DNA from: Saururus chinensis
Lineage: Eukaryota; Streptophyta; Magnoliopsida; Piperales; Saururaceae
Assembly (NCBI GenBank): GCA_035235625.1
Contig: CP141140.1
Span: 5,662,685 to 5,726,684, forward strand
Length of the DNA stretch: 64,000 bases
Reading direction: 5' to 3'
A program made the translations under genes and the position numbers. This document shows positions 58,649 to 64,000 of this stretch, one piece after another. Every line of letters starts with the position of its first letter. Positions within the stretch are counted from its first letter, which is position 1. The notes beneath the pieces are model-generated. The model searched no databases. It was not told the origin of the DNA and saw nothing but the letters and a program-made list of their open reading frames with translations.

Positions 58649-61600
58649 ATGACTACAAAGATTGAGCAGTCTCCATCTGTTCAAACGTCAACGCCATCCA
58701 CTCTATCTTCTGGTAGTTCCAAGATTTCAATGCTGGGAAAGAAGTCTGGATTTGTGATACCAAAGAACAAATTGTCAGGATCCCTGGTCCCTGTATTTCG
58801 AGGTGGAGGAAAGTTGGAAACTAGTAACTTATATGCGGAAGATACTAATAGGGTTCTCAGGAAAACAAAATGGGGTGCCGATATAACACAAGACCCAGTG
58901 GTCAAAAGAGGAAGAGCATTGGCGTATCAGGTTTGTTAAGTATTGCTATCATATTATCTACACATAATAACATTTAGTCTATATCTCCTTTTCTCTATTC
59001 AATTTGTAAATCATAATCATAATCAAGTAGCACCTGTTCCCAACAATTTGAGGTTAGCGACATTGGATCTTACACCTCCATTCTAGCCTGTTTTGTGCCA
59101 ACTTTTTCCTTTTGCAAATACATAATCAAAAATTAGTTTTTGCCTTTTCATCATCATTCAACAAGCTTTTATAGCAGTTGATGAATAGTCCCATTTTATT
59201 CATGGAAAAAGGATCCATTTTAATTTTCGAGTGCTGGAGGGCATTTTACTCTATAGTATTTGGCTTGTCAGCTATAATTTTGGCCCCTTTTCCTACTTAT
59301 TTATGTCGACTATTAGACATTTTTTGGTTATATATTTTTGATAATGCATTGGAAATTAAATCTCTGGGACATGAGATATAAAAAAATTTCGGCGCCCAAC
59401 CTTGTTGATGGAAGGAAGTCAATGCTCTATCTCTGGCATCTGATGGATTTACTTTCCTTTAGGGTGCCATATTTAGTGTATCTTCCCTGTGATATTTACA
59501 CATGGAAGCTTCCAATTCCAGGTGGCATTAAGTGATATTACTGCCTGTGTGGTGGTACAAATTTTGAGCAGACTCGAGTGGATCAAATTACAAAGCACTT
59601 GAAGGTAGAGGCATTGGGTGGTGAAGCGGAGCAAGGGATGCAGGAATCCATGCAGATTGCTGGTGATATGCATTCTGATCGTCGTGTTTGGACTGAGGTA
59701 GGGATTTAACAGGATTAAAGTGTTAATAGTGGTGTAATTGCTGAGTGCTGCTTCACTTTTTGTGTTGTTCTTTTGATGTGTATGGTAATTTTGTGAAATG
59801 ATTGTGAACATGTGCTCCAGTTGCCTAGTAGCTCTCCTTTTGTTCCTTGGGTCTCTTGTGGAAATGCAAGAGGCTTCGTGTAAAAAATTGAGCACAATAA
59901 AAAGGTGGCCAGTTTTAGAGAACATGGCTATAGATATGCTGCCTGTGGCGCCATTGTAGGATACCTAGCTACTTTTTTATCATATATGGTAGGTACCTAA
60001 GAATTTGTTGAACATATACTGAGAAGTTTGGTCAAGGTGACAACATTCTATGTCAAAAAAATTGTCTGGACCAAGAAAATGCTTGGTTGAGCATTGTAGA
60101 CTTTTTATTTGGTTAGACTTTTGGTTTATTTTGACTAAGATTGTTACCTAGCTTACTCTCATGTGTGATTGGTTTACGAAAGTTGTGGTTGTCACAATTT
60201 TTTGAATTTTATCCATTTTAGATGGCCAAAACAACTTTTTGTATTTTGTTCTATAACTGGAATATAATATGTTTACCATAAATGTGCAGCATGAAAACTC
60301 TGAACAACTGGAAGTGGAAAGGCGGGAAGCTATTGGTATAGATGGTTATTTATTTTGAATTCTTTTATTCTACTTGCTCTTCTGTTTTAGTATTAAACTT
60401 ATCTTGAAGTGTTTGGTGTATAGGAGAAATTTTACGGCTTAACCCTAGTTACAAGGCACCACCAGATTACAAGCCATTTCTGAAAGAAGCAAAGGTTTCT
60501 GTTCCTGTAAGTTCGTTGGTTGTATTGTCATGTTCCTCTGTAAATTATTGTTACCTTTTCTTGCTGTTTTTTCTGTTGCATATATGATGCCTTTTTATAC
60601 ATGATATGTTTTATGTTTATAATTATACTTGATATGGTTGTAACGTAATTTTGGTCTTTGCAACTTGAAGTATATGAGCTGACTTGTTCTATCACCTCTG
60701 CAGCAGAAAGCATATCCTGGCTACAGCTTTATGAATGTATTTTTAGGTCCTGAAAGCAATACTCAGAAACGACTAGAGGAGGTAATTTGTTACTCTTTAT
60801 TTGTTGTTTTTTATCTGGAACAGAATCATGAGCCCATTTTGTAAAGTTGGCAAATACATTTTATTCTCCGTCTGCAAAAGAGAAAATTTATTAAATGTCA
60901 TGCCAGTAAGCCTTTCGCTTGTGGTTCTTATTGGTTAATGACATTTGGGGTTGTAAAAAAAATTGTAAATAAATAATTATTAGATGTTATTACAATAAGT
61001 CTGTATCTGCCACATTTTCCCCCAAGGATAGTGCAACCTCTTTGTTAGTCATGTGACAGAATAAAAAACGAGGGATGAGTGATGTTGGATTTTCTTTTAT
61101 GGATTTATTCCGATGTTTCCTTTGTGACACATGACCCTGCAAGGCTAGAGCGACCTTTAGTGTCACATAAATGGCAACATCTCTAGCCAAAGGAGAAATT
61201 CTTAGATTAGTCGATGCTTAATGTTTGCTAATTGAATTTTCCTCTGTTAAACAATGTTATCTGTGCTAGTTATAGTTTTTCTCTTTTATCTACAGAAAGT
61301 CATGTTTGTTGACTATACATTGTGTGCTTTTATGTGATGCCTTCTTTAGTAACACCCTTCTTTTACTCTGAAGACAGAAATATATATCCCGAATGTAAAT
61401 AAGAATGGTACTTCAACATTGTGTTTTATAGACATTAAGAGGAAGAGTTTGTAATATGTGGTAGAAAACTATTTTAGAGATTTACAAGTACTATCACATG
61501 ACTTTTCTCAAATTTTCAAAGTTTTGGTGGTGAAATGTAAGTCTATTTTCTTTTTAAAAATGTTATGATGCAATATGAGGGTAGTTGAGTAATTCATTAT

Positions 61601-64000
61601 GTTTAAAACTGCTTAATGAATTTCTAGTTTGTGAGAAGACTCTTATGAGCATTTGAGTAGTGTAATTATTCATTGTAATAAATCTTTTGTAATTTCTTTT
61701 AAAAGGGCTACAATAATGCAATGGAAAAAATTGCCCTTGGATGTTAAATTGATCAAAGGTAAGCATTTGCTTTAAGGGCTTTTTTTGCGCCTCTATTTTC
61801 TTCAATTTTCTCTTTCTCCTTATTTTTCTTCATCGTTGTAGGAATTTGGCCAACCTGAATTTTCTCGCTCTGCTGAATGCCACTTACTTTTCTGTCTCAT
61901 TATTCTTTTTCTTAAGGAAAGAAATAGAGAGAGAACCTCATTATATTGTTTTGTCAGCTACCCTCTAAACACAGTGAATCGGTTTTGGAGAAATTTTAGA
62001 ATTTCTTGAAAGCGTTTTATGCTTACACCAATCAGCAGTGCAAACAGATGTTCAATATAGCCCTTAGGTGTGATGACTCATTAATGCCAGAACTGCTATA
62101 GCTGAATCTGTGTGTCAGTAGTTAGGACAAGTTTGTTGAGTAGCACAAAGATTAACTTGTATGTATTTGACAGATCTATAATTTAGAATGTGAAGATTTT
62201 CTCATCCATTGGAAGTGTAATAACTGTTCAGGCTATGGTCCCCTACTAAAATTCTCTGTATAAGACTCCAGACCTTCTAATGGGATTGCAGATTCATATA
62301 TTTGTCTGTATATGCAATTAAAAGAGGGAGGAAAATGAGTAAAACGGGGATTTTTGTGTAAGAAACAATTTTCATGGGATATCTCTTGTCTACTTTTCCT
62401 AACTCTTAGAAATTGTTTGACAATTTTCTGAAAAAGGTTTAATCAAGTTAATTTCAAATTTTAAGCTATAATTGCTTGCTTGATGCCATTAACATTCCAT
62501 ACTATAAGTAATCAGTTCATTGATATAGGAAACTAGAGCTAAGATATGTGAGTTTAAACGGGAATTTCTGTGTGGGGAACAATTTTCGTGGGATTTTTCT
62601 TTTGCCTATATTTCCTAAGTATTAAAAGTTGTTTGACAATTTTCTGAAATGTGTTTAATCAAGTCAATTTCAGTTCTTAAGCTAGAAGTGCTTGCTTGGT
62701 GCCGTTAATGCTCCATACATTTTTTTACAAATAATGAGTTCAATGATTTAGGAAACTGGAGCGAGGATACGTGTTTATGGTACTTTAAAAGGCACAGGAG
62801 TGAAGGTAATGCTGGATGTGCTGTCTCTGGTTTCCTCAAATTTTAATCTGTATGGGCTTTAATCTGTTGTTTCAAACTGACAACGCCTGTTTCACAGAGG
62901 GAAATTCTTCATTCAGTGAAGAACGAAATTGATGGTGATTTTGAGGATATATATGTTCATATATCTGCAGACACGTTTGAGAAAGTTGATGCTGCAGTTG
63001 CACTCATTGAGTTGTTAGTTACCCCAGTAACAGTGAGTTAACCATGGCTTTCATAATATTTTCCTCTGTGCTGGATAATTTTGTGTTTTGGATTATTATA
63101 CTAAACTTATTATGTTATTTTTTCAGGGAATTCCAGAGGTCCCTGCAAATGTTGGCATTAGGAATGATGTCAATTTGTCTGGCCAGAGTCAGGGTTCAGC
63201 TGCTCCTAGCATGAAGTCTATGCCTGATGTTAATCAGGGTGTGCTACACCAAACAATGGGGCCTTTACTGTCCGGTCTTGTACAGGTTCCCCACCAATCA
63301 TACCTTAACCCTTGGGTTATACCTGGTCCACGTCATCCTCCTAACTTGCCCACTGGGTTCATCTCTCCCAATTCGGGTCATATATCTAACATGCCAGCTT
63401 CTCATTTCTCTCCCTCATACAGTAATCCTTTTAATGCTTCTCCAAAGGTGGTGGCCCACCCTCCAACTGCTGCAGGAACTGTGCCGCCTCCCCATAATGT
63501 GCCCCTAATTGCCCTGAGGCCACAGCAATTAACACAAGTATTACAAGGAATGAATAACTCAGTTGCGTTACCTCAAAACTCTCCTATTTCAAGTGCACAG
63601 ACCAGCCAATGGCATGGTCCCCAGCCATTGCCTACTGCACCACCTGCAGTTCCAAGACTACCTATGCCTTCAATAAATCCATCCTTTATGTCAGATTCTT
63701 CAGCCCAAGTATCTTCTGGATCCTCTTCTGGGTGGACTGGTTCAGTTGTCAGTACTACCTTGAGGCCTCCAAGCACCTTCCAGATTGGTCAGTCTGCAAT
63801 GCCTTCGCAGCTGCCTCATCTTCCTTCTCTGCAATTAAGTAATCCAGTAAATTCAATGGGTAACCATCCTGCTTCTAATGTTGGTCCTATGCTTACATCA
63901 CCAGTTAATCGCCATATAGCTCCCGCCTTCAGCACCACCGGACCTCAACACAATATGGGTCATATGCCTGGTTTAACATCCCCGTCGGGGTCTTCTCCAG
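58649..64000 (+). CDS. KH-domain RNA-binding protein (SF1/BBP-related), 3' end outside window
   Basis: Coding exons: 58649-58930, 59572-59697, 60290-60335, 60424-60506, 60704-60781, 62752-62805, 62898-63032, 63127 to beyond 64000. All junctions are GT..AG and in phase. The Ser/Thr-rich N-terminus ends KWGADITQDPVVKRGRALAY, then QTRVDQITKHLK. EREAIGEILRLNPSYKAPPDYKP-type sequence (residues 146-170) precedes a KH fold at about 184-265, with LGPESNTQKRLEEETGARIR as the RNA-binding loop and YVHISADTFEKVDAAVALIE as the closing helix. GPES stands where classical KH has GxxG with basic residues. The last exon is Pro/Ser/Gln-rich low complexity. Expected nuclear pre-mRNA binding or splicing role (family inference). 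The exon at 60704 has a CAGCAG tandem acceptor; a partial copy of exon 6 lies in the intron before it. Confidence 0.92.
62325..62790 (+). repeat. Tandem duplication including part of KH exon 6
   Basis: Two units of about 215-223 bp: 62325-62550 and 62551-62775. Shared sentences in order are AAACGGG, GTGTxxGxAACAATTTTC, TTGTTTGACAATTTTCTGAA, GTTTAATCAAGT, GCTTGCTTG(A/G)TGCC, and TAGGAAACT(A/G)GAGC. The first unit ends in a decayed copy of the exon 6 acceptor and first about 20 coding bases (from 62529); the second ends in the real one (62752). Confidence 0.85.

Noticed and set aside
1-64000. A metabolic gene cluster (PAL plus CYP75B remnant)
   Set aside because: They are 50 kb apart with unrelated housekeeping and regulatory genes between, and one is dead; no other pathway gene is present.
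1-64000. CRISPR arrays, phage or bacterial systems
   Set aside because: The tandem repeats lack short direct repeats with unique spacers, and all genes are plant nuclear genes with introns or plant homologues.

Overview
This is nuclear DNA from a flowering plant. Evidence: multi-exon genes with short AT-rich GT..AG introns and plant-only families (phenylalanine ammonia-lyase, Alfin-like PHD protein, WAV2-type hydrolase, NF-YA with a miR169-like site, defensin-like peptide). Stowaway, hAT and Mutator-like miniature transposons also occur throughout. The lineage cannot be fixed from sequence alone. PAL and 6-phosphogluconate dehydrogenase are GC-rich and intronless in an otherwise AT-rich region, and PAL carries gymnosperm-like residues, so I lean to a monocot or early-diverging angiosperm (inference).

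Layout: 1-1010 palindromic MITE and AT-rich DNA; 1011-3293 (-) intronless PAL; 3.5-8.1 kb intergenic with MITEs; 8.1-13.1 kb LTR-type fossil with a nested solo LTR, then a 114-bp x4 minisatellite; 14309-17880 (-) five-exon Alfin-like gene; 20634-22136 (-) intronless 6PGDH; 22-27.7 kb intergenic with one clean hAT-type MITE; 27714-33718 (-) seven-exon WAV2 gene; 34.27-35.01 kb (-) TOC75 pseudogene split by a MITE; 37.3-41.5 kb second LTR-type fossil and local repeats; 44333-50030 (+) NF-YA gene with upstream ORF and miR169-like site; 53.5-54.06 kb (+) CYP75B (flavonoid 3'-hydroxylase-type) pseudogene; 54740-55095 (-) two-exon defensin-like peptide gene; 58649-64000 (+) KH-domain RNA-binding protein gene, running off the window.

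The genes do not form a pathway or cluster; this looks like ordinary plant gene space. PAL and the CYP75B remnant both belong to phenylpropanoid/flavonoid metabolism, but 50 kb apart with unrelated genes between them this is probably chance. Exon borders were assigned by hand from splice consensus, reading phase and family similarity. I found no convincing previously undescribed system. The most informative signals are regulatory or evolutionary: the NF-YA leader ORF and miR169-like site, the duplicated exon in the KH gene, the atypical PAL, the palindromic MITE family and the MITE-interrupted TOC75 pseudogene.
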